Source: JAJXWB01 sp037044955
GTDB taxonomy: Bacteria > Pseudomonadota > Alphaproteobacteria > Rhizobiales > Beijerinckiaceae
Direction of reading: 5' to 3'
Length of the DNA stretch: 64,000 bases
Assembly: GCA_037044955.1 (NCBI GenBank)
Contig: JBAOHX010000002.1
Location: 1,364,001-1,428,000, forward strand
Shown: piece after piece, positions 28,380-37,341 of the stretch
Layout of the letters: each line of letters begins with the position of its first letter
Position numbering within the stretch: position 1 is the first letter of the stretch
Program-made: the position numbers and the translations under genes
The notes under the pieces: model-generated
Seen by the model: the letters and a program-made list of their open reading frames with translations, nothing else
The model's database searches: none
Told to the model about the DNA's origin: nothing

Positions 28380-29577
28380 TCATTCGGCGGCCTGGCGGAG
28401 CGAGGGCGTCTCGCCCGAATCGTGCGCGCCCTTGCGGGCCAGCGCCTCGCGATAGCCGTCGATCACGCCCTCCACCATGTTGGCGAGCGTGAACTTCGCG
28501 CCGACGAACGCGGCGAGCCGTCGCGCCAGAACAAGATTCTGGGCGCGCGTCGCGGAGAGTTTTTCCGCAAGCGCTTCCGCGAGCGTCAGCGGCCGGTCGC
28601 AGCGGATCAATTCCGAGGCGCAGGGGCCGAAGATTTCGGGAATGCCGCCGACGTCGGTGGCGACCATCGGCACGCATGCGCCGGCGGCCTCGAGAACGAC
28701 GTAGGGCAGCGATTCAGCGCGGCTCGGCACGACCAGCACATGGCCGAGACGGAATGCTTCGCGCGCCGGCATGGCGCCGGCGAAACGCACGGACTCGGCA
28801 AAGCCGACTTCCGCGGCATGCGCCTGCAACCGGTCGCGGTCCGGGCCGGAGCCGACGAGGACGAGCGAGGGACGCCGGCCGATCTTGCGCTCGATCATGG
28901 GCAGGGAATCGATGAGCGTGTCGATGCCCTTCGCCGAGCGCAATTCGCCGATGTAGAACAGGTCGGCGGCGTCCGGCGCGGGCTCGACCGGCACGAGTTC
29001 GGCGGGGCTGACGCCGTTGACGATGACGCGCTGGATGGCGTCGACGTCGCCGACGAATTGCCGGTAGCGGCGCCCGATGTAGGCGCTCTCGAACAGGAGC
29101 AGGTCGGTCGTGCGGGCCAGCAGCGATTCCACCGCCATGTAGCCGGTGTGCGCCAGCGTGCCGGGCTTGTAGTTGAACGAGCCGCCGTGCGGCGTATAGG
29201 CGCGCACGGGCGCCTGGTCGAAGGTCCAGAAGCCCGGCAGGCGCGCATAGGCGCCGCCCTTGGCGCCGTGGCCGTGCACGATGTTCGGCTTGAGATCGGA
29301 CAGGCGCCGCGAAATGCGCGTGAGGGCGGAAAGGTCGGTCATATGCGGCAGGCGATGCATCGGCGCGCGCATGACGCCGAGCGCGAGACGCGGCGCGAGC
29401 GAAGCGAGGATTTCGTCGGCCCGGGCGCCCCCGGTGCTCGAAATCGACGATCAGGCCGACCTGATGGCCGCGGTCGACCTGCTCGCGCGTGAGGTCGACG
29501 ACATGCCGGAACAGCCCGCCCAGCGGCGCCCGCAGCACGTGGACGATCTTCAGGCTCGAGGGCGAAGGGGTGGACAT
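28380..29577 (-). CDS. GT4-family glycosyltransferase, one frameshift
   Basis: About 398 residues of GT-B fold. The N-terminal domain begins KIVHVLRAPLGGLFRHVVDL and NIVHGHGAKGGAYARL. The C-terminal nucleotide-sugar domain contains FYIGELRSAKGIDTLIDSL, LVLVGSGPDRDRL and PSRAESLPYVVLEAAG with the E-x7-E pair. The frame breaks at the C run 29428-29432 (plus strand), where removal of one base joins the two halves. The ATG at 29577 starts the product. It probably adds a sugar to the lipid-linked precursor made by the downstream WcaJ-type enzyme. Confidence 0.92.
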
Positions 29578-29626
29578 GAATGCTCTGGCCTCGTTACGCG
29601 CGTTGCGGCCAGTTGAAGCCAAAAGT

Positions 29627-30181
29627 TCAAAAGAACCGTTCACGTATCTGAATCGTGTCGCCGGGCTGGACGGGATAGGACATGTCGACGTCGCCGATGA
29701 CCTGCCGGCCCTCGATCACGCGGGTGACCCGCGCCGAGGACTGCGCGGCGCGGGGCGTGTAGCCGCCGGCGATGGCGACCGCGGTCTGCGCGGTCATGCC
29801 GTTCACGTAAGGATACTGGCCGGCGGTGGTGACCTCGCCGAGGATGAAGAAGGGGCGGTAGGCCTCGACCTCGCAGGAGACGCGCGGTTCGCGCAGGAAG
29901 CCGGAGCGCAGGCGGGCTTCGATCGCGTGCTGGACCTGCTGCGTGGTCATGCCGTTGACCGGCACCAGGCCGATCAGGGGCATGGAAATCTGGCCGCTGG
30001 CGTCGACCGAATAGGAATTCGACAGCGAATCCTGGCCGAAGACGATGACGCGGAGCCGGTCGCCGGAGCCGACCGCATAGGGATGATCGGTCGCCATCAA
30101 CTCGCCCTGGTAGGGACGGGTCGCGCAACCGCTGGTGAGCGCGACCAGGATCACACTGAAGGCAGCCGCCATACGACGCAT
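29627..30181 (-). CDS. Polysaccharide export lipoprotein (Wza/BexD family, short form)
   Basis: 184 residues with a lipobox LTSGC after a signal peptide. It has the polysaccharide export domain (YAVGSGDRLRVIVFGQDSLS, GQISMPLIGLVPVNGMTTQQ) and a SLBB domain (FILGEVTTAGQYPYVNGMTA). The length is that of the short alphaproteobacterial (ExoF/GumB-like) proteins without the C-terminal barrel helix of Wza. The ATG at 30181 is chosen. It heads the five-gene operon and is divergent from the co-polymerase gene. Confidence 0.92.
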   Translation of the reverse strand: MRRMAAAFSVILVALTSGCATRPYQGELMATDHPYAVGSGDRLRVIVFGQDSLSNSYSVDASGQISMPLIGLVPVNGMTTQQVQHAIEARLRSGFLREPRVSCEVEAYRPFFILGEVTTAGQYPYVNGMTAQTAVAIAGGYTPRAAQSSARVTRVIEGRQVIGDVDMSYPVQPGDTIQIRERFF

Positions 30182-30328
30182 TTGGTCACCATTTTTCTTC
30201 GCTCGATCGTCGCGAGCCACGCACGGTCTTTTTATGCCGGCATGGTTAACAAACACTGACGGAACAGGATTAACGCGCCCTCAACCATAAGCCGCTTAAA
30301 TCCGACCACAGACAGGTTGGAGTAGAGC
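30182..30328. promoter_or_regulatory. Divergent promoter region of the exopolysaccharide locus
   Basis: 147 bases between the export lipoprotein gene and the co-polymerase gene, AT-richer than the surroundings, with TTTTTATG, GGTTAACAAAC and GGATTAACG that could serve as promoter elements. No operator was recognised with confidence. It must drive both transcription units. Confidence 0.5.
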
Positions 30329-32401
30329 ATGCGCGTCGAGTCGCAAGGACAGAGCCAGGCCGCGGCGCAGCCCGCCCAGGACGCCGAGATCGATCTCGGC
30401 GGCGTCGGTCGCGCGCTGTGGACGCATCGCAAATGGCTGTTGGGCGCGACCGCGCTGGCGTTCTGCGCGAGCGCGGCCTTCGTCAATATCGTCACGCCGC
30501 GCTACACGGCGGAAACGCGCGTGCTGCTCGAACTGCAGTCGAGCTTCATGCCCGGCGAGGACGTCAAGGCCGAATCGGCCGGCGCGCTCGACCCCGAAGC
30601 CGTCGGCAGCCAGATCCAGCTCGTGACCTCGCGCGACGTGGCGCGTCGCGCGATCAAGCAGATCGGCCTTCTCGGCAATTCCGAATTCGACCCGATGTCC
30701 AGCGGCATGGGCGCGATGTCCCGCGTGCTGGTGCTTCTCGGCCTGAAGCGCGATCCCTCGCAGATGTCGCCGGAAGATCGCGTCTTCGAGAATTACTACG
30801 AGAAGCTGCAGGTCTCCTCGCCCACCAAGACGCGCGTGCTGAACATCGAGTTCCAGTCGCGCGATCCCGATCTCGCGGCCAAGGCGGCGAACACGGTCGC
30901 CGGCATCTATCTGGACTTCCAGCAGGACGCCAAGCGCGCGAATGCGCGGTCCGCCGCCGTTTCGCTCGGCTCCATCGTCGCCGATCTCAAGACCAGGGTC
31001 GGCGTCGCCGAATCGCAGGTCGAGGATTTCCGCGCCCAGACCGGGCTGCTGGTCGGCACCAACAACACGACCATCACCGCGCAGCAATTGGGCGAGGTGA
31101 ACACGGAGCTTGCGCGCGCGAGAACCTCGCAGGCCGACGCGCAGGCCAAGGCGAAGCTCATTCGCGACATGCTGAAGCAGGGCCGCGTCAGCGAGATTCC
31201 CGACGTCGCCAACAACGATCTGGTGCGCCGCATATCCGAGCAGCGCGTCACGCTGAAGGCGCAACTGGCGCTGGAATCGCGCACGCTTCTGCCGGGCCAT
31301 CCGCGCATCAAGGAACTGACGGCGCAACTCGCCGATCTCGACAACGAACTTCGCGCCGCCGCCGACAAGGCCGCGCGCACGCTCGACAACGACGCCAAGA
31401 TCGCGGGCCAGCGGCTGCAGAACCTGCAATCTTCGCTCGACCAGCAGAAGAAGGTCGTCGGCGCGCTCAGCGCGGACGAGGTGAAGCTGCGCGAACTCGA
31501 GCGCACCGCCAAGTCGCTCAAGGACGATCTCGAAGCCGCGACGACGAAATACCAGCAGGCTCTCGCGCGCGAAAACTCCAAGTCGACGCCGGCCGACGCG
31601 CGCATCATCTCGCGCGCGATCGCGCCGCAGATACCGTCGTTCCCGAAGAAGATCCCGATCATCGGCTTCGCGACGATCGCCGCGTTGCTGCTGTCGGCGG
31701 CTTTCGTGATCGCGCGCGAATTGCTCAAGGACGGGCCCGCGCCGCGCGCCCTGGGCGCGCCGGTCGCGCCGCCGACCGAAGCCGTCGCCATGCAGAAGGC
31801 GGACGAAACCGAGCGTCGCGTCGCCGCCAACGACGGCGCGCCGGCGGCCTTGCTCGGCCTGTCCCAGAGCTTCGCGCAATCCGCCGTCGAGGCGGCCGGC
31901 GAGGGGCCCGCGCTGGCGCTTTCGGTCTGCGAAGGCGACAGCGACGAAGGATTTGCGCTGGCCTCCGCGCGCGCGCTCGCCCGGCGCGGCCGCACCATTC
32001 TCGTGGCGCTCGACGAGGCGGCGCGCATGCCGCAGGCGAGCGGTCCGGGCCTTGCTGAACTGCTGTCCGGCCGCGCGAGCTTCGACGAGACGATTCATCG
32101 CGACCAGATTTCGCGCCTGCATTTCCTCGCCGCCGGGGAGGGCGCGCGGGGCGGCGCGGACGCGCTGCTCGCAGCGCTCGATGCGCTGATGGAGGCCTAC
32201 GATTTCGTCGTCGTCGCGGGGTCGTCCGCGCTCGATGTCGACGACGCCTACGCCCTGTCGCAGCTCGCCAGGAGCTGCGCGGTCTTCGCGAGCGATGCGC
32301 ATTCCGCCGCAACGCTCGCCGATGCGCTGGAGAAACACGGCCTGCCGCGCCCGGCGATCCTCGGCGCGGAGGACGTGCGCCTCGACCAGACCGCCGCGTG
32401 A
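30329..32401 (+). CDS. Polysaccharide co-polymerase (Wzz/ExoP type) with a degenerate tyrosine-kinase domain
   Basis: 690 residues. An N-terminal Wzz domain with membrane helix (WLLGATALAFCASAAFVNIV) is followed by a long periplasmic coiled coil and a second helix (IPIIGFATIAALLLSAAFVI), then a cytoplasmic BY-kinase-like domain from about residue 505. The domain keeps the overall P-loop NTPase outline (RRGRTILVALDEA, YDFVVVAGSSALDVDDAY) but the Walker A loop reads SVCEGDSDEGFAL without Gly-Lys-Ser/Thr, and the DxD of the second Walker motif is altered. No Tyr-rich tail is present. It probably controls chain length or export without phosphorylating itself. GGAG lies six bases before the ATG. 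Confidence 0.9.
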   Translation: MRVESQGQSQAAAQPAQDAEIDLGGVGRALWTHRKWLLGATALAFCASAAFVNIVTPRYTAETRVLLELQSSFMPGEDVKAESAGALDPEAVGSQIQLVTSRDVARRAIKQIGLLGNSEFDPMSSGMGAMSRVLVLLGLKRDPSQMSPEDRVFENYYEKLQVSSPTKTRVLNIEFQSRDPDLAAKAANTVAGIYLDFQQDAKRANARSAAVSLGSIVADLKTRVGVAESQVEDFRAQTGLLVGTNNTTITAQQLGEVNTELARARTSQADAQAKAKLIRDMLKQGRVSEIPDVANNDLVRRISEQRVTLKAQLALESRTLLPGHPRIKELTAQLADLDNELRAAADKAARTLDNDAKIAGQRLQNLQSSLDQQKKVVGALSADEVKLRELERTAKSLKDDLEAATTKYQQALARENSKSTPADARIISRAIAPQIPSFPKKIPIIGFATIAALLLSAAFVIARELLKDGPAPRALGAPVAPPTEAVAMQKADETERRVAANDGAPAALLGLSQSFAQSAVEAAGEGPALALSVCEGDSDEGFALASARALARRGRTILVALDEAARMPQASGPGLAELLSGRASFDETIHRDQISRLHFLAAGEGARGGADALLAALDALMEAYDFVVVAGSSALDVDDAYALSQLARSCAVFASDAHSAATLADALEKHGLPRPAILGAEDVRLDQTAA

Positions 32402-32412
32402 CGCTTCACGCG

Positions 32413-32453
32413 GCGATTCCGGTTTCGACGCTAACGCGTTGAAAGGGAATCGC
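32413..32453. terminator. Long hairpin between convergent exopolysaccharide genes
   Basis: GCGATTCC is matched by GGAATCGC and, inside that, TTTCGACGC by GCGTTGAAA around a TAAC loop. It fills the gap between the co-polymerase stop and the acyltransferase stop and could end transcription from either side, although no long T-tract accompanies it. Confidence 0.5.
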
Positions 32454-32456
32454 TCT

Positions 32457-33654
32457 TCAGGCCGGTCCGGCGCGCATCTGCTCGACGAAGGACAGCGCCC
32501 AGGGCGTCTTCTTCACCCAGCGCTTGGCGGCAAGGCGCCGACGCTCGATCGGCGCCCAGAGCGCGCCGAGGCGCGAGCAGGGCAGCACGAGGTCCGCCAG
32601 TTCGATCTCTTCGTCGCAGATCGCGTTCTTGTAACGCGACTCGCCGACGCCGAGATCGAAACGCTCGAAGCCGCGCCGCGCGAGATCGCGGATGATATGG
32701 CGCAGCAGCAGTTCAGCGGGGCTGGAGCGCGCAATCTGCGGATCGACGTTGAACGAGTTGACGAGACCATGCCAGCCGCGCCCACGCGGCAGGCCGCCGT
32801 AGGTCGCCACGATGCGGTCGCCGACGCTCAGCGCGTAGAATTCGAGCGCCACGGGTCCGCCGCAGCGTCCGCTCGACATGGCGTCGAGAAAAGCGCGCAC
32901 CGCGACATGGGCGAAGCCGGGGTCGCGGTTCTTCTGGCTGAAACGCAGGGTCTTCTGATCGACGAAGGCTTCGAGAATCGTGTGCGCGCGCTCGAGGTCG
33001 GTCGCGCGTTCGTAGGTCAGCGGCGCCCAATGCGGCGAGCTTGCTCTCCTTGGCGCGCAGCTTCTTGCGGGTGGAGGCGGAATCCACGCGCTTGAGAAAG
33101 GCCTCGGCGTCCCGGCCGATGGTCGCGCCATAGGCGAAGCTCGGGCTCGGCGTCGCGTCGGACGCAGCGAAGGGATTTGGCTCCCCGGCCCACACGCGCG
33201 GCTGGTTGAGCAGCACGAAACAGTCGATGGAGGCCGCCGAAGCGCGGGCCGCGCCCAGCAGGAAGTCATGTGCGCCGTCGGGCGCCAGCGAGAAGCCGGG
33301 GCGCATGAGCGGCAGGTTGAGATTGGAATGCTTGCCGCCGGCGAACATGGCGAGGCAAGCAGGGCCACGGCGCTTGAGGGCGAGCGGCAGGACGATCGCG
33401 GGGCGCTCCTGCGCATCGTAGCCGACGACGACCAGCGGCGTGGCGCCGGAGCGCTGCGCCAGATGCTCGTACCAGGGCAGGACGAAGCCGAGCGTCTGGT
33501 AGGCCGTTCCGGTCGAGAAGCTCTCGACCTCGCGCCAGGCGCGCAGCGCCGGCCACGGGCGCTCGAACGCCTCCACGCGCGACAGCACGCCCGGCGCGTC
33601 GTCGACGCGCGCGGGCGCATTCTCCGGGGCTGCTGCTGCGGCGTGGGCGTTCAT
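32457..33654 (-). CDS. FemAB/CelD-like acyltransferase (GNAT fold), one frameshift
   Basis: About 398 residues of the Acetyltransf_6 (CelD/BcsL) family common in exopolysaccharide loci: AWREVESFSTGTAYQTLGFV and FVLPWYEHLAQRSG in the N-terminal half, the FSQKNRDPGFAHVAVRAFL region, and FDLGVGESRYKNAICDEEIE near the C-terminus. It may acylate the polymer or its precursor; this is inferred from context. One extra base at 33022-33026 separates ESKLAALG from PLTYERATDLERAH. The ATG at 33654 gives MNAHAAAAAPENAP. Confidence 0.85.
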
Positions 33655-33753
33655 CAATTCCACCTTCGGCGTGGACGCTAGCAACAAATGGTCAAGGAGA
33701 ACTTGCCATTGTGGGGGCCTGACCGAATACAGAGGCCTGACCGAGAACTGGAA

Positions 33754-33850
33754 CCTTCATCCTGAGGAGCGGGCAAAGCCCGCGTCTCGAAGGATGGCCG
33801 CATTCCCCATGCTTCGAGACGCGCCCTCCAGGCGCTCCTCGGCATGAAGG
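33754..33850. repeat. REP pair of the CCTGAGGAGC/GTCTCGAAGGATG family, copy 1
   Basis: CTTCATCCTGAGGAGC, a short GCGGGCAAAGCCCGC stem and GTCTCGAAGGATG are followed by an inverted partner ATGCTTCGAGACGC, CTCCAGGCGCTCCTCGGCATG. It resembles a bacterial interspersed mosaic element and recurs at 44643-44739. It lies between the acyltransferase and the deacetylase. Confidence 0.88.
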
Positions 33851-33897
33851 AGCGTGGTTGATGGCGCCCTTTGTCGGTCCCGAACAGCGGAGCACCC

Positions 33898-34954
33898 GTG
33901 GGCATCAAGCGCGACGCGATCGATCTGGGGTTCCGCATGTTCGGCGCCACGGGCCTGCATCGGCTCGCCGCCCGCTACACGCAGGGGCTCGGCGCGATCC
34001 TGATGTTCCACCGGGTCCGGCCCGCTTCGCGTGAAACATTCGCGCCGAACGGCGGGCTCGAGATCACGCCGGAATTTCTGGACCTGTTGCTGACGCGGCT
34101 GAAGGCGGAGGGCTACGCCGTCGTCTCGCTGGACGAGGCGGTGGCGCGCATCCGCGCCGGCGCCGCCGAGGCCGCGCCCTTTGTCGCGCTGACCTTCGAC
34201 GACGGCTATCGCGATACGGCCGACGTCGCCTTGCCGATCCTGGAAAAGCACGGCGCGCCCTTCACCGTCTTCGTCACCACCGGCTTTGCCGATCGCACCG
34301 CGCGCATGTGGTGGGTGGAGATGGAAGAGGCGATCGCCGCGCTGCCCTGCGTGCGCATCGAGGCGGGAGGCCGCCTGTTCGACCTGCCGGCCGGAACGCC
34401 CGAGGAGAAGCAGGCGGCCTTCGAGGCGCTCTACTGGTTCTTGCGCGCAGGCGACGGAGGCTGAACTCCTTCGCGTCGCCGGCGCCTTGGCCGACGAGGC
34501 CGGCGTCGAGCGCCTCGATCTCGTCGACGAACTCTGCCTCAACTGGTGCGGTCTACGAAAACTGGCGCAGCATCCGCTGGTCACGATCGGCGCGCATACG
34601 CTGACCCATCCGATGCTCGCCAAGCATCCGGACGATGTCGCGCGGCGCGAAATCTGCGAGAGCAAGGCGATCATCGAGCGCGAGATCGGCGCGCAGGTGA
34701 AACATTTCGCTTATCCCGTCGGCGATCCCGGCTCCGCCGCCTTGCGCGAATTCGTGCTGGCGCGGCAGGCGGGGTTCGAGAGCGCGGTGACGACGCGGCC
34801 GGGCATGGTCTTTCCCGAACACGCGGACCACCTGACCGCGCTGCCGCGCCTGTCGGTGAACGGCAACCACCAGTCGCTGGCGACGCTCGATATTCTGCTG
34901 TCGGGCGCGCCGTTCATGCTGTGGAACCGCGGGCGGAAGCTGTCGGTGGCGTGA
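33898..34954 (+). CDS. Polysaccharide deacetylase (NodB/CE4 family), one frameshift
   Basis: About 351 residues. The NodB domain has the metal and catalytic motifs LTFDDGYRDTADVALPIL (Asp-Asp) and GAHTLTHPML (His-x3-His), with GAILMFHRVRPAS upstream. An extra base between 34441 and 34456 breaks the frame between ALYWFLRA and EAELLRVAGAL. The GTG at 33898 has GGAG five bases upstream and is preferred over TTG at 33871. It probably deacetylates the exopolysaccharide or a related surface glycan. Confidence 0.9.
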
Positions 34955-34997
34955 GGGTGGGGCGGCTTCTGAGCGTTTGTCGACGAGCGTCGCTCGC

Positions 34998-35105
34998 CGT
35001 CGTGGCCGGGCTTGTCCCGGCCATCCACGCCAAAGGCTCGCGGCGCGCTTTCGAGGGTCTGTGAAGCGGAACGGCGTGGATGCCCGCGACAAGCGCGGGC
35101 ATGAC
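34998..35105. repeat. Palindromic repeat with CGTCGTGGCCGGGCTTGTCC arms
   Basis: A hairpin GGCCGGGCTTGTCCCGGCC followed by ATCCACGCC is mirrored by GGCGTGGATGCCCGCGACAA and GCGGGCATGACG. It lies between the deacetylase and the DUF2842 gene and looks like another REP family used as an intergenic spacer. Confidence 0.8.
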
Positions 35106-35156
35106 GGTCTTGCTGCACGCGGTCCGGCTTTACCTACAGCGGCCTTGGTCCCGGCC

Positions 35157-35366
35157 TCACCGATCCTCGCGCGCCATCCATTTGACGAGCGGCAGCAGCG
35201 GCACGATCCAGATCAGGCCCAGCACGGCATAGAGCAGGGGCTGCACGTAGGGCGAGGCCTCCTGCAGCGGGCGGGATTGCGCCAGCGCCATGGCGATCAG
35301 CGCATAGAAGATCACGTAGACGACCATGAACAGCGCGCCGATGAGCTTGCGTATGCGCATGGACAT
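35157..35366 (-). CDS. DUF2842 small membrane protein
   Basis: 69 residues with two helices: IGALFMVVYVIFYALIAMAL and VQPLLYAVLGLIWIVPLLPL, ending VKWMAREDR. Size and pattern fit DUF2842, an alphaproteobacterial family of unknown function. It starts four bases after the panD stop on the same strand. Confidence 0.82.
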   Translation of the reverse strand: MSMRIRKLIGALFMVVYVIFYALIAMALAQSRPLQEASPYVQPLLYAVLGLIWIVPLLPLVKWMAREDR

Positions 35367-35370
35367 GGCG

Positions 35371-35739
35371 TCAGTCCACGATCATGTGCGGCTCTTCGGC
35401 GAGCCAGCGGACGAAATGGTTCTCGGCGTTGACGAGAATGACCTTGGGCTTGAGCGGCTGGTCGGCCAGCTCGAAGCCCATGACGATGATCTGCTCGCCC
35501 GCGCCGATCAGATGGGCGGCCGCGCCGTTCATGCACATGTCGCCCGAACCGCGCTCGCCGGCGATGACGTAGGTTTCCAGCCGCGAGCCGGAGGTGTTGG
35601 AAACGACGAGGACCTTTTCGCCCGGCCAGAGGCCGACGAGGTCCAATAGATCTTCGTCAATCGTTATGGAGCCGACATAATGCAGGTTGGCCTCGGTGAC
35701 CGTTGCATTGTGGATCTTGGAACGCATCACCCAGCGCAT
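35371..35739 (-). CDS. panD: Aspartate 1-decarboxylase (PanD)
   Basis: Makes beta-alanine for pantothenate and CoA. The 122-residue pro-enzyme has the self-cleavage site Gly-Ser in LHYVGSITIDEDLLDLVGLW, giving the pyruvoyl group, and the fold core ERGSGDMCMNGAAAHLIGAG and MGFELADQPLKPKVILVN. The N-terminal MRWVMRSKIHNATVTEANL matches the usual start. DUF2842 is immediately downstream. Confidence 0.95.
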   Translation of the reverse strand: MRWVMRSKIHNATVTEANLHYVGSITIDEDLLDLVGLWPGEKVLVVSNTSGSRLETYVIAGERGSGDMCMNGAAAHLIGAGEQIIVMGFELADQPLKPKVILVNAENHFVRWLAEEPHMIVD

Positions 35740-35831
35740 CTGGCCTGCCTCCGCGGCGATGGACGCCGCTTCCGGCAGGCCTTATCAATCGCCGCACGCG
35801 CGAAGGCAAGCGCAAGGCCTGGTGGACCGAC

Positions 35832-36899
35832 ATGACCGACTGGATCAATTTTCCCGCCGCAACCGGCGTCAGCGGCGCATCCGCGACGCCTGGCCGCGCC
35901 GGCGTCGAGCGCTGGCTGTGGGCGGTCGCGGCGCTCGTGTTCGCCATGGTGATCGTCGGCGGCGCGACGCGGCTCACCGAATCCGGCCTGTCGATCACCG
36001 AATGGAAGCCGGTGACCGGCGTCATCCCGCCGCTGACCCATGCCGAATGGCTCGAAGCCTTCGAGAAATACAAGCAGATCCCGCAGTACAAGGAATTGTT
36101 TCCGGACATGGATCTGGCGCGCTTCCAGACCATTTTCTTCTGGGAATGGAGCCATCGCCTCCTCGGCCGCCTGATCGGCCTCGTGTTCGGGCTGGGCTTT
36201 CTCTACTACTGGGCGCGCGGCGCGCTCGACCGTCGCCTCAAGACGCAGCTTGCGGCCGTGTTCGCGCTCGGCGCGCTGCAGGGCGCGGTCGGCTGGTGGA
36301 TGGTGGCGTCCGGCCTCGTCAAGCGCGTCGAAGTCGCGCAGGAGCGGCTGGCGATCCACCTGCTGCTCGCCTGCCTGACCTTCGCTGCCCTCGCCTGGAT
36401 CGCCATCGGGCTACGCACGCCCATCCGCGAGGAGCGGGCGTCGGGAACCGCCAAATTCCTGGGCATCGTGCTGGCGGTCGCCACGCTCGTGCAGATTTTC
36501 CTCGGCGCGCTGGTGGCGGGGCTTCGCGCGGGGCTCACGTATAATACCTGGCCGCTGATGGACGGGCGCTTCGTGCCGCCGACCGAGCACCTGATGAAGC
36601 TCGATCCCTGGTGGCTCAATCTCGTCGACAACATCACGACGGTGCAGTTCCAGCACCGCATGGCGGCCTATGTGCTGCTGGCGCTGGCGCTCGTCAACGC
36701 GCTGCTCGCGCGCCAGACGGGCGTGGCGCGGCGCGGCTGGGCGATCTTGGCGACCGTGCTCGTTCAAGCCGGCTTCGGCATCGCCACGCTGATCTACAAC
36801 GTGCCGCTGCTGGTCGCGCTGGCGCATCAGGCGGTGGCGATGATCGTGCTCGGCATGACGATCGCCAACGTCAGGGCGGAATATCCGGCGCGCGGATAG
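35832..36899 (+). CDS. ctaA: Heme A synthase (COX15/CtaA)
   Basis: Oxidises heme O to heme A for cytochrome oxidase. The 355-residue membrane protein has GGATRLTESGLSITEWKPVT near the first helix, FFWEWSHRLLGRLIGLVFGL and QFQHRMAAYVLLALALVNAL, and ALAHQAVAMIVLGMTIA with His ligands, the layout of Rhizobiales COX15 (eight helices). The ATG at 35832 is preferred, giving MTDWINFPAATG. It is divergent from panD. Confidence 0.95.
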   Translation: MTDWINFPAATGVSGASATPGRAGVERWLWAVAALVFAMVIVGGATRLTESGLSITEWKPVTGVIPPLTHAEWLEAFEKYKQIPQYKELFPDMDLARFQTIFFWEWSHRLLGRLIGLVFGLGFLYYWARGALDRRLKTQLAAVFALGALQGAVGWWMVASGLVKRVEVAQERLAIHLLLACLTFAALAWIAIGLRTPIREERASGTAKFLGIVLAVATLVQIFLGALVAGLRAGLTYNTWPLMDGRFVPPTEHLMKLDPWWLNLVDNITTVQFQHRMAAYVLLALALVNALLARQTGVARRGWAILATVLVQAGFGIATLIYNVPLLVALAHQAVAMIVLGMTIANVRAEYPARG

Positions 36900-36927
36900 A
36901 CGGTTCATCACTAAGCGGAAACAACGC

Positions 36928-37114
36928 CGTCATTGCGAGCCCGACAGAAATCGGCGCCGGGAAGTCGGCTGTCGCCGACTTCCCTTGAAGTTGCCGATTT
37001 CGTCTGAGAGCCAAGCAATCCATCCACCGGAACTCGCTCAGATGCGGGGATGGATTGCCGCGTCGCTACAGGTGAAACCGCCTTGCGGTTTCACCGGAGC
37101 TCCTCGCAATGACG
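36928..37114. repeat. Composite CGTCATTGCGAG element with nested hairpins
   Basis: CGTCATTGCGAG at the left end and CTCGCAATGACG at the right end are the outer arms of a common alphaproteobacterial repeat, with AGCAATCCA and TGGATTGC inside. Two perfect hairpins are nested: GGGAAGTCGGC with loop TGTC and GCCGACTTCCC (36959-36984), and GGTGAAACCG with CGGTTTCACC (37071-37095). GAAATCGGC/GCCGATTTC arms surround the first. It lies between ctaA and the DUF333 gene. Confidence 0.88.
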
Positions 37115-37125
37115 GCGACGCTCCG

Positions 37126-37341
37126 TCATTCCTGCGCGCGGCCGCGAAAGAACTCCCATTCCTCGATGCGCCGTCCGTCCGGCAGGACGCAGATGCCGAT
37201 CTGCCCCTTGTCCGTCGTGACGATCTCGACGCGGCCGCCCTGCTGCACGCAGTAGACGGAGGCGGGATTGGCGATGGCCTTCTCGGCCGGCAGCGGCGGC
37301 GCCTGAAGCAGGCCGGCGGCCAGCGCGACCGAGGCGATCAT
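37126..37341 (-). CDS. DUF333 small exported protein
   Basis: 71 residues: a signal-peptide-like N-terminus (MIASVALAAGLLQAPP) and a DUF333 domain, NPASVYCVQQGGRVEI then CVLPDGRRIEEWEFFRG, with two Cys. The family includes small haemolysin-like proteins whose role is not established. The ATG at 37341 overlaps the stop of the upstream DUF1272 gene in ATGA, which decides the start over an in-frame ATG at 37356. Confidence 0.82.
   Translation of the reverse strand: MIASVALAAGLLQAPPLPAEKAIANPASVYCVQQGGRVEIVTTDKGQIGICVLPDGRRIEEWEFFRGRAQE

Noticed and set aside
33754..33850. CRISPR or insertion sequence at the clustered repeats
   Set aside because: Repeats are paired palindromes without regularly spaced unique spacers, and no transposase or cas gene is present in the window.
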